Origin: Chelativorans sp. ZYF759
GTDB taxonomy: Bacteria > Pseudomonadota > Alphaproteobacteria > Rhizobiales > Rhizobiaceae
NCBI RefSeq assembly: GCF_012911015.1
Contig: NZ_WVVV01000006.1
Span: forward strand, 247,137-311,136
Direction of reading: 5' to 3'
Length of the DNA stretch: 64,000 nucleotides
In this document: one piece after another, positions 26,148 through 35,177 of the stretch
How the letters are laid out: every line of letters begins with the position of its first letter
Numbering within the stretch: the first letter of the stretch is position 1
Notes under the pieces: model-generated
Seen by the model: only the letters and a program-made list of their open reading frames with translations
The model's database searches: none
Told to the model about the DNA's origin: nothing
Translations under genes and position numbers: made by a program

Positions 26148-27131
26148 TCAGTTTCCCATCATCTCCACTATTTCCACGCGGCGATTGCGCGCGCGCCCTT
26201 CCTCGGTCCGGTTGGTCGCCACCGGAGACACCATGCCGGCGCCGGCCGGCTGCAAACGCTGGGCCGCAATTCCATGGCCGTTGGCAAGCGCGTCCACGAC
26301 GGCCTGGGCGCGGCGCTGCGATAAGAGCAGGTTGTAGTCGAAACTGCCCTCCCCGTCCGTGTGGCCCACGATCAGAACGCGCAGTGTCTCGTTGCCGCTC
26401 AGGAGGCTTGCCAGTTCCTCGATCTGGTCGGCAGATTGGGGCTGAATGTCGGCACTGTCGAAGTCGAAGTGGATGCCGTAGATCGCGATCTTGCCATCCC
26501 GAACCAAAGTCTGCTCGAGTTCGGAAGCTTCGATGACAGCGATCTGGTCGGTTTCCATGGGGAGGGTTTCGACGATGGTGACGGCAAGATTGGGCATCAG
26601 GGGGTTCTCGCCGCGGGCCGGCACCTCGACACCGATCATGCCAACCCAGATCGTGGCCTCGGGACCGTCGCGGCGGGCCACCAGGTAAACAGTGCTGTTC
26701 CATGTCGTGGGCAGACCGATGCCGGCTCGAGCAGCGTCCCAGAAAGTGGGGATCTGCGGCGGTGAGCATTCCTGCTGGCCGCGACAGGTGAAGACGATCT
26801 CGAAGCCATTGCCTTCCAGTGCGCGCTGGTGATTGCGGATGATCTCGAGCACCGAACGCGAGGCCGGCCCCACATAGCGGATTGATGTCGTCTTGCCTTC
26901 CAGCGACACTTGCCAGTCGTCAGGACGGTCGCGCTGTTCGCGCCCCAACGGCCCGGTCGGCAGGCGCAGCTCGTCGTAGCCCTTTTGGGAATAGAAATCG
27001 ATCACCGCGCCCTGATAGCGACCAACCTCCGGATGATCGGAGGCGCCCGCCACGTCCTGCGCGTAAGCGCCGGCCTGCGCGCCAAGATAGAAAAGAAATG
27101 CCAGCAAGAATTTCCGCGCCAAAGATCGCAT
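26148..27131 (-). CDS. OmpA-family lipoprotein-like outer-membrane protein with DUF4892 region
   Basis: The 327-residue protein has a signal peptide (about 1-25, cleavage near AYAQ), a middle domain resembling DUF4892 (SDHPEVGRYQGAVIDFYSQK onward) and a C-terminal OmpA domain (about 215-322). The OmpA part shows YGIHFDFDSADIQPQS, VGHTDGEGSFDYNLLLSQRRA and RARNRRVEI, the residues that hold peptidoglycan diaminopimelate. It probably anchors the envelope to the cell wall from the periplasmic side. The start is ATG 27131 with GGGAGG upstream. No lipobox cysteine is present, so it is not a lipoprotein. Confidence 0.86.
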   Translation of the reverse strand: MRSLARKFLLAFLFYLGAQAGAYAQDVAGASDHPEVGRYQGAVIDFYSQKGYDELRLPTGPLGREQRDRPDDWQVSLEGKTTSIRYVGPASRSVLEIIRNHQRALEGNGFEIVFTCRGQQECSPPQIPTFWDAARAGIGLPTTWNSTVYLVARRDGPEATIWVGMIGVEVPARGENPLMPNLAVTIVETLPMETDQIAVIEASELEQTLVRDGKIAIYGIHFDFDSADIQPQSADQIEELASLLSGNETLRVLIVGHTDGEGSFDYNLLLSQRRAQAVVDALANGHGIAAQRLQPAGAGMVSPVATNRTEEGRARNRRVEIVEMMGN

Positions 27132-27205
27132 GGCTTCCGGCCTCCCTGTTGCCAAGAAGAGGATATCGTCTTTACTGCCGCCGATAAACAGATTTGATGC
27201 CGGCC

Positions 27206-28735
27206 CTACTCAAGCGCTTCAGGAACGTAGGCAGGAACCGGGATTTCGGCACGGAAGACGTAGCCGTCGTCCTCGGACAGTGTGATCTTGCCACCCCATT
27301 TCCGCTCCACCAGGCCGGTGATCAGGCGATGACCGAAACCGCTCCCGGCGGCGGTATCTCGACGCTGCTCCAAGCAGCCCCGATCGCGCCACTCCATCTC
27401 CAGACGGGAGGCCGTACCGCTCGACTTCAGCCTCCAGCCCAAGCTGACACGTCCGTCCTTGGCGGCCAGGGATCCATATTTGGACGAATTGGTCGCGAGC
27501 TCATGCAGGACGAGCGCCAGATCGAAGCTCAGGGCGGCGGGCAGCAGCACATCGCGGCCGTCCATGTCGATACTTTCGCGGAAACCGGCAAGCGCTGTGT
27601 CCGCCAGCGTGCGGAGCCGCGTCTGCGTCCAGCCATCCTGGGAAATGAGGTAATTGGTACGGGCGAGAGAATCGAGCCGCGCGCGAAACGATTGCGCCGG
27701 CAGGTCCTCCTTCGCCGAGCCCATCGTCTGGTTGAAAAGCGATTGCACGAGCTGAAACATATTGCCGGAGCGATGCGCCATTTCGCGGATCACGAGGCGT
27801 CGCCGTTCGCTGATGCGAGCCTGTCTCACGCTCGTCGCCACGATGTTCGAGACAGACAGAAGGAAATCGGCATCAGCCCTGTCGAAGTTCCTCAATTCGG
27901 TGGTGTGCACGCCGAAGACTCCGTAGGGTCTGCCTTCGTCCCCTGCGATCACGACGCTCAATCCGCTGCGCACGCCGTGCTCGTGCAACAGCGGCGGCCC
28001 GCTGAAGCGCGTTTCTGTCCCCAGGTCGTGGACAATGACGGGGTCGCCGCTCATCAGCGTGTATCCGGCCTGGGATTCCTCATCGATACCGACGATGCCC
28101 TTGCCGACGAGACCGTCGGCCCAGCCAATGCCCTCGACCAGTCTGAGCGCGTCGGCGCTCGGCGTGAATTCGAGGATCTTGGCCATGGGCACGGAAAGGA
28201 CGTCCGCAGTGACCTCCACAGCCCGCCGCAATGTGCGGGAGATGTCTTCTTCGGCCAAGGCGAAGGTGCCGAGTTCCGAAACAGCCTGTTGCTGCGCCAG
28301 ACGGCGCTGGATCTGCCGCCTTGCCTCGATCCTGTCGGTCGCGTCCTGGCAAATGCCGGTCAGATAACGGTGACCGTCCGACCCTTCTACAATTCCGCCC
28401 CTTGCCTCGATCCAGATCGCTTCCGAGCCGCCCATCGGGCGGTTGCGGTAGCGGACCTCGTAGGTGCCGCCGGTCTCCACCGCGGATTGAACCGCTGCCA
28501 GAACCCCGGCCAGATCGTCCTCGTGGATGTCGCGAGCAAAGGACTGAAACGTCCCGTCGAAGGTGCCGGCCGGCAGGTCGTGGATGCGTTCCAGATTGCG
28601 TGACCAGGCGAGTGTCTCGCCATCGATCCTCCAGCGCCAGATGCCCACGCCGCCCGCGACGAGGGCAGCCTCGGCTTCTTCGCCAAGCGCCAGGAAGAGG
28701 TCGTCGTCGCGCGAGTCCGTATCGGCTCCGGGCAT
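27206..28735 (-). CDS. PAS-GAF sensor histidine kinase of the HWE type
   Basis: The 509-residue cytoplasmic kinase has a PAS domain (about 25-135), a GAF domain (about 150-305), an HWE-like dimerisation region with the phospho-acceptor His321 in REMAHRSGN, and a catalytic domain with HELATNSSKYGSL (N box) and GSGFGHRLI. The N-box-following W-x-E of the HWE family is here EWRD, so the glutamate is replaced by aspartate. No transmembrane segment: the signal is intracellular. No response regulator is adjacent. GAF sensing of a cyclic nucleotide or light is possible but unproven. Confidence 0.87.
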   Translation of the reverse strand: MPGADTDSRDDDLFLALGEEAEAALVAGGVGIWRWRIDGETLAWSRNLERIHDLPAGTFDGTFQSFARDIHEDDLAGVLAAVQSAVETGGTYEVRYRNRPMGGSEAIWIEARGGIVEGSDGHRYLTGICQDATDRIEARRQIQRRLAQQQAVSELGTFALAEEDISRTLRRAVEVTADVLSVPMAKILEFTPSADALRLVEGIGWADGLVGKGIVGIDEESQAGYTLMSGDPVIVHDLGTETRFSGPPLLHEHGVRSGLSVVIAGDEGRPYGVFGVHTTELRNFDRADADFLLSVSNIVATSVRQARISERRRLVIREMAHRSGNMFQLVQSLFNQTMGSAKEDLPAQSFRARLDSLARTNYLISQDGWTQTRLRTLADTALAGFRESIDMDGRDVLLPAALSFDLALVLHELATNSSKYGSLAAKDGRVSLGWRLKSSGTASRLEMEWRDRGCLEQRRDTAAGSGFGHRLITGLVERKWGGKITLSEDDGYVFRAEIPVPAYVPEALE

Positions 28736-28806
28736 GATTTGGTCCCCCCAAGGGCCATGAAGGTCTGCGGCTACCTACACCGGCAGTGGACCTCCTTCAA
28801 GAAGAA

Positions 28807-28832
28807 GGCCGGCCCCCTCCCGGGGACCGGCC
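28807..28832 (-). terminator. Probable terminator downstream of the L,D-transpeptidase gene
   Basis: A GC stem (GGCCGG/CCGGCC plus CCCC/GGGG) is followed on the minus strand by TTCTTCTT. It lies 27 bases after the stop codon of the L,D-transpeptidase gene and before the kinase start. Confidence 0.6.
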
Positions 28833-28859
28833 CTTCGTTCTGTTGGTTTGGCCCACAAA

Positions 28860-31169
28860 TCAGCTGGAAGGCGTTCTCAACTGGCGAACCCTGTCGAGCG
28901 ATTTGGCCAAATGGCTGTCGCGGCTGTAGACATCGTCATAGAAGCCGACCTTGCCGCCTGCCTCCGGGAAGGCGGTGAAATACGCCACGTAGACGGGCAC
29001 TTCGATATTCAGATCTTCGCGGGAATGCGGACGCTGGAGGCGTCCGGCGACATCCTGATCACTCCAGCCCAGGACAGCTGCCGCCATTGCACGCGGATCA
29101 TCAAGGCGGATGCAGCCATTGCTGAGCGCGCGGTTGGACCGGTCAAAGAGATGACGGTCGGGCGTGTCGTGCATGTATATCGCGTGGCGATTGGGGAACA
29201 TGATCTTCAACTCGCCGAGCGCGTTGCGCGGACCCGGCGTCTGGCGGACATCATAAGGAATATTGGCACCGTAACGACCCCAGTCGATCGAGGCCGAAGA
29301 CACACGCTGACCATTTCGGTTGGTGACCTCGAACCCAGAGCGGTCGAGATAGCCCGGGTCGTCGATCAGCCGCGACAGATAGGTATTCACCAGAATCGAG
29401 CGCGGGACGCCCCAGAAGGGATGGAATTCGACGTATGAGACCCGGTCCTTGAAGAAATAGGTCTGGCGTGAGGACGTCCCGTAGATGGCTCGCATGTTGA
29501 GCTTCTCCACGCCGTCCTCGAAATACTGCGCACGATAAGAAGGCGCATTCAGAAAGACGAAACGCTCGGTGAGATCGGATGGAAGCCAGCGCAGCCTCTC
29601 GAGAGCAAGCTTCACCTTTTCGACTCGGCTCGCGACCGAATCGCCAGCGAGTCCCCTCACGGTCTGCGGTCCGATGACGCCGTCCACCTGCAGGCCGCGT
29701 GCCGCCTGGGCGGCGCGGATGACCGGGACGAGTTCCTCGGCGTACTGATCGCTGCCGCGATGACGCTCCAGCGCCTCACCATGCTCGGCCAGAAAAACCG
29801 AGTCAGCATCGCGCTCTATGAGCTTGGTGATCTTGGCGAATTCGGGGTTCGAGTTGCCGGGACGGATCAGTCCCTGCAAGTCGATCACGATGTCGTTTTC
29901 CTCGGCGACGCGCAGCATTTCCAATTCCGCGCGCAGCTGGCGATAGAAGTCGTTCTGCGGGTGGAGGGTGGCGAGATAGGAGCCTACGTCCTCGCTCGAT
30001 GCCAGCGTGCCCAGCTCAGCCTCGTAGTCGAGTTCCTTGAGCTTCAGGTCGTGATAGCCGGACAGCTTGTTGGGATCGACCCTGCCGCCATGGACATCAC
30101 GCATGTAGCGCAAGGTGCGGGCAGACAGCTCCATCTCGAAATTGGCAAGCTCGCTCTCGCCGGCACCCGGACGCGGTGCAGCGACGCGGTAGTCGTCGGC
30201 GTCGAGACCGTGGCTTGCGGCAGAAGCGAGAATCTCGAGCACCTGCAGTGAGGCAGCGTTGGGGCCGGTCGAATCCACCCAGATGAAGTCGGGATGCTGC
30301 GAATAATGCGCGACCAGCGCAGCGCCAACCGCCTTCTCGGTCATCAGTTCGAAAGCGTCCAGTTCCTCCAGGAGAGGGCCGGTCAGGCGCAGAGACGCTG
30401 CAAGCGGGTCCTCGACAGGGATCACGGTCTCGACCGCCGTTTCGACCTCCTCTGCCTCGGGCAATGCCTGCGCGCGCTCGACCGAAACCGGCGCGAGATC
30501 GACGGCGATCTCGAGAGGCGCGGCATCTTCGATCGTCGGCAGGGCGCCCCGCGTGGCAACCGCTTCCGCGGGTTCATCGGTAGCGCCGGGACCTTCGAGG
30601 GCCTGCTCGGCGCCCGGTGCCACTTCGTCGGCCCGCCCGATCTCGGCGCTGACGCGCGAAGCCAGATCGGCATCCTCGCTTGAAGTCGCGGAGACTTCGT
30701 CGCCATCGTCGCCGGCGGTTCGTGCGCTCGCAACGGGCAGCGTCGCGGCGCCTTCCACAGAGACCAGGGCCTCTTCATCCGCGCTTTCGAGCAGGCGCTC
30801 GACAGAACCGAATATTTCGGGGTCCACGCCTTCGCTGCTGGCCACCTGAATGCCGGCGGAAGGGAGCTCGGCGCGCACATCCTCCGCGGCTATCTCGATA
30901 GCCGAGAAGTCGACACGAACCAGAGCATCCGGCCTGTACTCATAGTTGCTCGGCCCGGCGACCCGCGGCAGCGAGGCGGGCTGGGTGCGCTGCGGTTGCG
31001 GCTGCGGTGCGGGCTGGACGCCCTCCTGCTGAGGATCTTGGTGCCGCTGGTTCGGCTCTCCGAACAGGAGATTGAACAGGCCCTGCGCCGATGCCGGCTG
31101 CGCCGCCAGCACGATCGCCGCGAGCGCCGTGGTCGCCAGCGCCAGTTTCCTCGTTCTCAAAGACTTCAT
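28860..31169 (-). CDS. L,D-transpeptidase, YcbB type
   Basis: Periplasmic cell-wall enzyme that makes 3-3 peptide crosslinks, which dominate in Rhizobiales. The 769-residue protein has a signal peptide (about 1-29), a long Pro/Gln and then Ala/Glu-rich low-complexity region (about 40-265), a helical scaffold domain, a peptidoglycan-binding-like segment near 480-510 (AARGLQVDGVIGPQTVRGLA) and a YkuD catalytic domain with IYMHDTP and RALSNGCIRL, where Cys686 is the nucleophile. The acidic low-complexity insert is longer than in enterobacterial YcbB. A strong terminator-like hairpin follows. Confidence 0.9.
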   Translation of the reverse strand: MKSLRTRKLALATTALAAIVLAAQPASAQGLFNLLFGEPNQRHQDPQQEGVQPAPQPQPQRTQPASLPRVAGPSNYEYRPDALVRVDFSAIEIAAEDVRAELPSAGIQVASSEGVDPEIFGSVERLLESADEEALVSVEGAATLPVASARTAGDDGDEVSATSSEDADLASRVSAEIGRADEVAPGAEQALEGPGATDEPAEAVATRGALPTIEDAAPLEIAVDLAPVSVERAQALPEAEEVETAVETVIPVEDPLAASLRLTGPLLEELDAFELMTEKAVGAALVAHYSQHPDFIWVDSTGPNAASLQVLEILASAASHGLDADDYRVAAPRPGAGESELANFEMELSARTLRYMRDVHGGRVDPNKLSGYHDLKLKELDYEAELGTLASSEDVGSYLATLHPQNDFYRQLRAELEMLRVAEENDIVIDLQGLIRPGNSNPEFAKITKLIERDADSVFLAEHGEALERHRGSDQYAEELVPVIRAAQAARGLQVDGVIGPQTVRGLAGDSVASRVEKVKLALERLRWLPSDLTERFVFLNAPSYRAQYFEDGVEKLNMRAIYGTSSRQTYFFKDRVSYVEFHPFWGVPRSILVNTYLSRLIDDPGYLDRSGFEVTNRNGQRVSSASIDWGRYGANIPYDVRQTPGPRNALGELKIMFPNRHAIYMHDTPDRHLFDRSNRALSNGCIRLDDPRAMAAAVLGWSDQDVAGRLQRPHSREDLNIEVPVYVAYFTAFPEAGGKVGFYDDVYSRDSHLAKSLDRVRQLRTPSS

Positions 31170-31622
31170 GATCCCACCAATTCCTGTTTCATTGCCCCTG
31201 TGCGCTTACCGACAATCGGTGGGCAACGCGCAGGTCCCTTCCGGGCACGCGCTGCCGCCACTCGAACTCGATCCGCCACCCTGCTTTATCGTTATGATTT
31301 GCCCCGACTATAGCGATTCAGCCCTCTCCGGTTAAGCCGCAGGGCGCCGTCATGACGCTTTTGCGGCGCGGGCTGGCATTTTTGACACGCGGCCTACCCG
31401 CAGAGCGGGGCATTTGCCGGGCAATTCACGCAGATGTGATCCTCGATGGCCGATTGCGACGTGTCGGCAAGGCTGCTGGCACGTTCATTCATCGAAGGGC
31501 ATCGACCGCGCGATGCAGCCCTGGAGGTCTGGCGGCGCAACCGTCCGGATTTGACCTTGGGGCGTTCGTGAAAATACACTCGCGCGGCAAAAGAAAAGTT
31601 GATGAAAAGCCAGGAGGAAACG
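31170..31622. other. Divergent intergenic region between L,D-transpeptidase and BA14K genes
   Basis: About 450 bases that should hold both promoters. On the plus strand TTGACC at 31551 followed by AATACA after 16 bases is a possible promoter for the BA14K gene. A frame at 31446-31571 could encode about 41 residues but has no ribosome site, and I do not call it. No repeat or structured RNA is evident. Confidence 0.45.
31551..31578 (+). promoter_or_regulatory. Possible promoter of the BA14K gene
   Basis: TTGACC, 16-base spacer, AATACA, about 45 bases before the start codon. The -35 fits the rhizobial consensus; the -10 is weak. Confidence 0.35.
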
Positions 31623-32090
31623 ATGAAAAAAATGATGACGGGCGTTCTCGCAGCCGCCCTTTCCTTTGGACTAAATGCGGCAATTCCCGCTGCTGCTTCG
31701 CCTATTCTTCCGATGCAGCCCCTGTCCGCGGCGAGCGCCGAACGACCCATGGCCGACGTCCATCAGGTCCAGCGTCGCTACTATCGCGACGGACCGCGCT
31801 ATGGCGACCGGCGCGGATACTGGCGGGGTCACCGGGGATATCGGGCCCAGCGTCCCGGCTACCGCTACCACGGCGGCTACTGGTATCCGCCGGCAGCCTT
31901 TATCGCGGGTGCGATCGTCGGTGGTGCGGCGGCAGCAGCGACCGCGCCGCGCGCGCCGGGCGGCAGCTACTACTACAGCCCCTCCCATGTGGAGTGGTGC
32001 ATGGGGCGCTACCGCTCGTATCGGGCATCGGACAACACGTTCCAGCCCTATAACGGCCCGCGACGCCAGTGCCGCTCGCCCTATATGTGA
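31623..32090 (+). CDS. BA14K family exported protein
   Basis: The 155-residue protein has a signal peptide (about 1-25), a Tyr/Arg/Gly-rich middle (YRDGPRYGDRRGYWRGHRGY), a short hydrophobic stretch near 98-112 and a C-terminal BA14K domain with SHVEWCMGRYRSYRASDNTFQPYNG and two cysteines. BA14K proteins, named from a Brucella immunoreactive antigen with lectin-like properties, are small envelope proteins found in Rhizobiales. A strong AGGAGGAAACG ribosome site precedes the ATG. A terminator follows. Confidence 0.9.
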   Translation: MKKMMTGVLAAALSFGLNAAIPAAASPILPMQPLSAASAERPMADVHQVQRRYYRDGPRYGDRRGYWRGHRGYRAQRPGYRYHGGYWYPPAAFIAGAIVGGAAAAATAPRAPGGSYYYSPSHVEWCMGRYRSYRASDNTFQPYNGPRRQCRSPYM

Positions 32091-32114
32091 GCGTGTGACT
32101 ATCGAACGTTCAGG

Positions 32115-32145
32115 AAGGCCCGCGGCGCTGTCGCGGGCCTTTCTT
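32115..32145 (+). terminator. Rho-independent terminator of the BA14K gene
   Basis: A 10-bp stem AAGGCCCGCG/CGCGGGCCTT with a seven-base loop is followed by TTCTT. It lies 24 bases after the stop codon and could also serve the gene ending at 32151 on the other strand. Confidence 0.8.
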
Positions 32146-32150
32146 CGTGA

Positions 32151-33572
32151 TCAATCCGCGGGCTTCATCGGGCCCGCGCACTCGCGAATGACATCGAGGG
32201 CCCCCAGCACATGTGCGCGCGTGGTTTCGAAAGAGCCTGCCTGGAAGCGGATGGCAATCCGCCCATCGACATTGGTCTGGGTCAGGAAGATGCGGCCGTC
32301 ATCGTTGATCGCGTTGACCAGCGCGATGTTATGAGCGTCGAGATCGGACACGCCGCGCGGGACATGGCGGAAGGTAAAGAGCGAGAGCATCGGGGACGTG
32401 ACGATTTCGAAGTCGGGTTCTTCCCCGATGGCAGCTGCCAGTTCCCGGCTCCAGGCGACGTGGTCGCGGATCATTGCCCGCAGACCTTCCAGACCGTGGG
32501 CGCGCAGAAGAAACCATATCTTCAGGGCGCGGAAGCGACGTCCGAGCGGGACGGACCACTCGGAATAGTTCACAATGCCGTCGCGGCCATGCGTCTTGAG
32601 AAACTCCGGGCGAATGGCCAGCGTGCGAACCAGATCCTCGGGCCGGCGCACAAAATGCACCGAACAGTCGAACTGGGCCCCAAGCCATTTATGTGGATTG
32701 AACACAACCGAATCGGCCTCTTCGACACCCGCCCATAGATGTCGGAACTCGGGGCAGATCATGGCCGAGCCGGCCCAGGCGGCGTCGACATGCACATAGA
32801 GCCCATGCCTGCGCGCAACCGCGCAGACTGCCGCCACATCGTCCGTACCACCGACGCTGGTCCCTCCGACGCTGGCGATAATGCCGGCCGGAACGTGGCC
32901 GGCTTCGAGATCCGCCCGTATTGCCGCGTCCAGCGCTTCCGCGTCCATACCGCGCAACGCACCCGTCACTGGTATCCGGACCAGATTGTCCTCGCCGATG
33001 CCGGCGATCCAGATGGCACGGTCGATCGACGTATGAACCTCGCGCGAAGTGTAGATGCGAAGTGCCGGCCCGCCGGAAAGCCCGCTGCGGTTTCCCTGCC
33101 AGTCGAGCGTCCTTTCGCGCATGGTCAGCACTGCTGCCAGCGTCGCCGAGGAGGCGGAGTCCTGGATGACACCCGAGAAGGCTTGCGGCAGTCCAAGTGC
33201 CTGGCGGAGCCAGTCCAGCATGCGCGTTTCGAGTTCGGTGGCGGCGGGCGACGTCTGCCACAGCATGCATTGCGCTGCCATCGCGTTGACGAGGTGCTCG
33301 GCCACGATGGAAGCCGGCGCAGCGTTTGCGGGGAAATAGGCAAAGAAGCCCGGGTGCTGCCAGTGGGTCATGCCCGGTACGATCTTCTTCTCGAAATCGG
33401 CGAAGATCGCTTCCATCGGCTCGGGCTGTTCGGGCGGCTCGTTCGCAATGAGGGCGGCGATCGCGCCGGGCGCCGTCCGCGACCGCACAGGGCGATCCTT
33501 CAGACTTTCCCGATAGTCGGCGCCCCATTCTGCGGAGCGAACCGCCCAATGCCTGAATTCTTCGTTGTCCAT
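32151..33572 (-). CDS. PLP-dependent group II amino-acid decarboxylase family protein
   Basis: The 473-residue protein belongs to the aromatic-L-amino-acid/glutamate decarboxylase superfamily. It has the cofactor lysine Lys295 in VFNPHKWLG, Asp263 in HVDAAWAGSA for the pyridine nitrogen, His180 in REVHTSIDRA stacking on PLP, and the substrate-side HPGFFAYFPANAAPASI near residue 73. These features fit tryptophan/phenylalanine/tyrosine-type decarboxylases. The substrate cannot be read from sequence and no amine pathway gene is adjacent. It is transcribed in the same direction as the Anbu cluster, ending it by 46 bases. Confidence 0.88.
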   Translation of the reverse strand: MDNEEFRHWAVRSAEWGADYRESLKDRPVRSRTAPGAIAALIANEPPEQPEPMEAIFADFEKKIVPGMTHWQHPGFFAYFPANAAPASIVAEHLVNAMAAQCMLWQTSPAATELETRMLDWLRQALGLPQAFSGVIQDSASSATLAAVLTMRERTLDWQGNRSGLSGGPALRIYTSREVHTSIDRAIWIAGIGEDNLVRIPVTGALRGMDAEALDAAIRADLEAGHVPAGIIASVGGTSVGGTDDVAAVCAVARRHGLYVHVDAAWAGSAMICPEFRHLWAGVEEADSVVFNPHKWLGAQFDCSVHFVRRPEDLVRTLAIRPEFLKTHGRDGIVNYSEWSVPLGRRFRALKIWFLLRAHGLEGLRAMIRDHVAWSRELAAAIGEEPDFEIVTSPMLSLFTFRHVPRGVSDLDAHNIALVNAINDDGRIFLTQTNVDGRIAIRFQAGSFETTRAHVLGALDVIRECAGPMKPAD

Positions 33573-33618
33573 GTCTGTCCCCGCTTGCCCGGTGCAGGGA
33601 CCCGGTACAGCCTAGCCG

Positions 33619-34347
33619 CTAGCCGGTAAAGTCGGGCAGGCGCTTGAATGCATCCTTCAGCGCGTCCGACCATCCCTGCGAAATCGCACGGTAATAAGCA
33701 TCGTCGCTATCGATCCGCTTGCGCAACCCGATTTTGTAGCTGTCGCGCGCATAGAACATCAGATCGAGCGGCAGGCCGACCGATATGTTGGATTTTTGCG
33801 TTGAATCGAAGGAGACCATCAGAAGCTTGGCGGCCTCTTCAAAACTCATGCCCGCCTCGTAAGCCCGGATGATGATGGGCTTGCCGTATTTGACCTCGCC
33901 GATCTGGAAGAAGGGCGTGTCGTTGTTGGCCTCGACGAAATTTCCTTCCGGATAGATCAAAAAGAGGCGCGGTTCCGTGCCCTTGATCTGTCCACCGAGA
34001 ATGAAGGTCGCGCCGAAAGCGTCGGCATTCTGACCGACTGGCGCGGTGTTTGCGATGACCTCCTTGACGGTATCGCCGACGAGACGCGCGGTCTGGAACA
34101 TGGAGGGGGTGTCGAGCAGTGTATGGGTCCGCTCGCCAGGCGCCTTCGTCCGCTCGTCCAGCATGCTGACCACCGCCTGGGTCGTGGCAAGGTTACCAGC
34201 CGTCAACAGCACGATCACACGTTCGCCCGGCTTTTCCCAGGCAAACATCTTTCCGTACTTGGCGATGGAGTCGACACCTGCATTGGTGCGCGTATCCGAC
34301 ATGAAGACCAGGCCGCGGTCGATCTTGAGGCCGACGCAGTATGTCAT
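33619..34347 (-). CDS. Anbu proteasome-type N-terminal nucleophile protein
   Basis: Anbu (ancestral beta subunit, COG3484) is a bacterial relative of proteasome beta subunits and HslV that assembles into open helical or ring structures. The 242-residue protein begins MTYCVGLKIDRGLVFMSDTR, so removal of methionine exposes the nucleophile Thr2. Asp18 in SDTRTN and Lys33 in GKMFAWEKP are in the expected active-site positions. Its proteolytic substrate is still debated. It is the last gene of a four-gene cluster with transglutaminase, alpha-E and ATP-grasp proteins, which is the classical Anbu neighbourhood. Confidence 0.93.
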   Translation of the reverse strand: MTYCVGLKIDRGLVFMSDTRTNAGVDSIAKYGKMFAWEKPGERVIVLLTAGNLATTQAVVSMLDERTKAPGERTHTLLDTPSMFQTARLVGDTVKEVIANTAPVGQNADAFGATFILGGQIKGTEPRLFLIYPEGNFVEANNDTPFFQIGEVKYGKPIIIRAYEAGMSFEEAAKLLMVSFDSTQKSNISVGLPLDLMFYARDSYKIGLRKRIDSDDAYYRAISQGWSDALKDAFKRLPDFTG

Positions 34348-34380
34348 GGAGCGATCCCGATTCCGGGAGCGATTCGCTCC

Positions 34381-35175
34381 CTACTGTTGAACCGAGATAT
34401 GTACTGCAAGCTCTTCGGTACCCTGTCCAGTCCGAATTCCGGAGACCGGCATTGCGCAGCGATAGTCGAGGCCGACGGCAAGGCGAACGTATCGTTCATC
34501 GGGCGAGATGCCGTTAGACACATCGAACCCGACCCAGCCCAGCGTCTCCACATGCACCTCCGCCCAGGCATGCGTCGCCACCTGATCATCCACCCCATCC
34601 ATCATCAGGTAACCGCTGATGTAGCGTGCCGGAAGACCCATGCGGCGGGCGACAGCGATGAATATGTGGGCGTGGTCCTGGCAAACGCCCTGCCCCTGGG
34701 CCAAGGCTTCTTCGGCGGTCGTGCCAACATCTGTCGTCCCCGGCACGTATTCCACCTGCTCGCGTATGCGGTGGATGAGCGCGTGAAGACGGTCGACCTC
34801 GCTGGTGCCGGGAAGATCAACCATCAGCGTGGCCACGCCCTCGCCCGGCCTGGTCAGATCGGTTTCGCGACCAAAAAGCCACAGCGGCGCGAAGCCATAT
34901 TCCCTGCCGTAGATGCCGGTGCTGTCGAGCGTCTCCACCTCGCCATCGGCCACGATTTCGATGAAACTCTGATCGCCGTCGACACTGAGCAGGCGCGTGT
35001 CATTGGCGAACTGATCGCTGAACCGCACCTCCTCGCGCGCGCCCTCTATCTCGAGCTTCCAGGACAAAACCCTTTGCGTGGGACCGCTCACGGGTACGAT
35101 GCGCAAGCGCTGCAGCCCGTAGCGCACGGGCTCCTGATATCGATACGTAGTGACGTGGCGGATTTTGAGGAGCAT
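34381..35175 (-). CDS. Transglutaminase-like cysteine peptidase of the Anbu cluster
   Basis: The 264-residue cytoplasmic protein has the N-terminal beta domain (about 1-100, beginning MLLKIRHVTTYRYQEPVRYG) and a transglutaminase core with the triad Cys165 in GQGVCQDHAH, His202 in THAWAEV and Asp218 in GFDVSN. It starts two bases after the alpha-E stop codon, so it is coupled to it, and lies 33 bases before the Anbu gene. In this cluster the protein is thought to hydrolyse or transfer amide bonds. Substrate unknown. Confidence 0.92.
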   Translation of the reverse strand: MLLKIRHVTTYRYQEPVRYGLQRLRIVPVSGPTQRVLSWKLEIEGAREEVRFSDQFANDTRLLSVDGDQSFIEIVADGEVETLDSTGIYGREYGFAPLWLFGRETDLTRPGEGVATLMVDLPGTSEVDRLHALIHRIREQVEYVPGTTDVGTTAEEALAQGQGVCQDHAHIFIAVARRMGLPARYISGYLMMDGVDDQVATHAWAEVHVETLGWVGFDVSNGISPDERYVRLAVGLDYRCAMPVSGIRTGQGTEELAVHISVQQ

Positions 35176-35177
35176 CT

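Noticed and set aside
31446..31571. Possible 41-residue peptide in the L,D-transpeptidase/BA14K gap
   Set aside because: The composition is plausible but there is no ribosome site and no family resemblance, so I do not list it as a gene.
31352..32053. Long plus-strand open frame over the BA14K promoter region and gene
   Set aside because: It overlaps the BA14K gene in another frame, has no ribosome site and shows Arg/Ser-rich composition typical of a GC-rich shadow frame.
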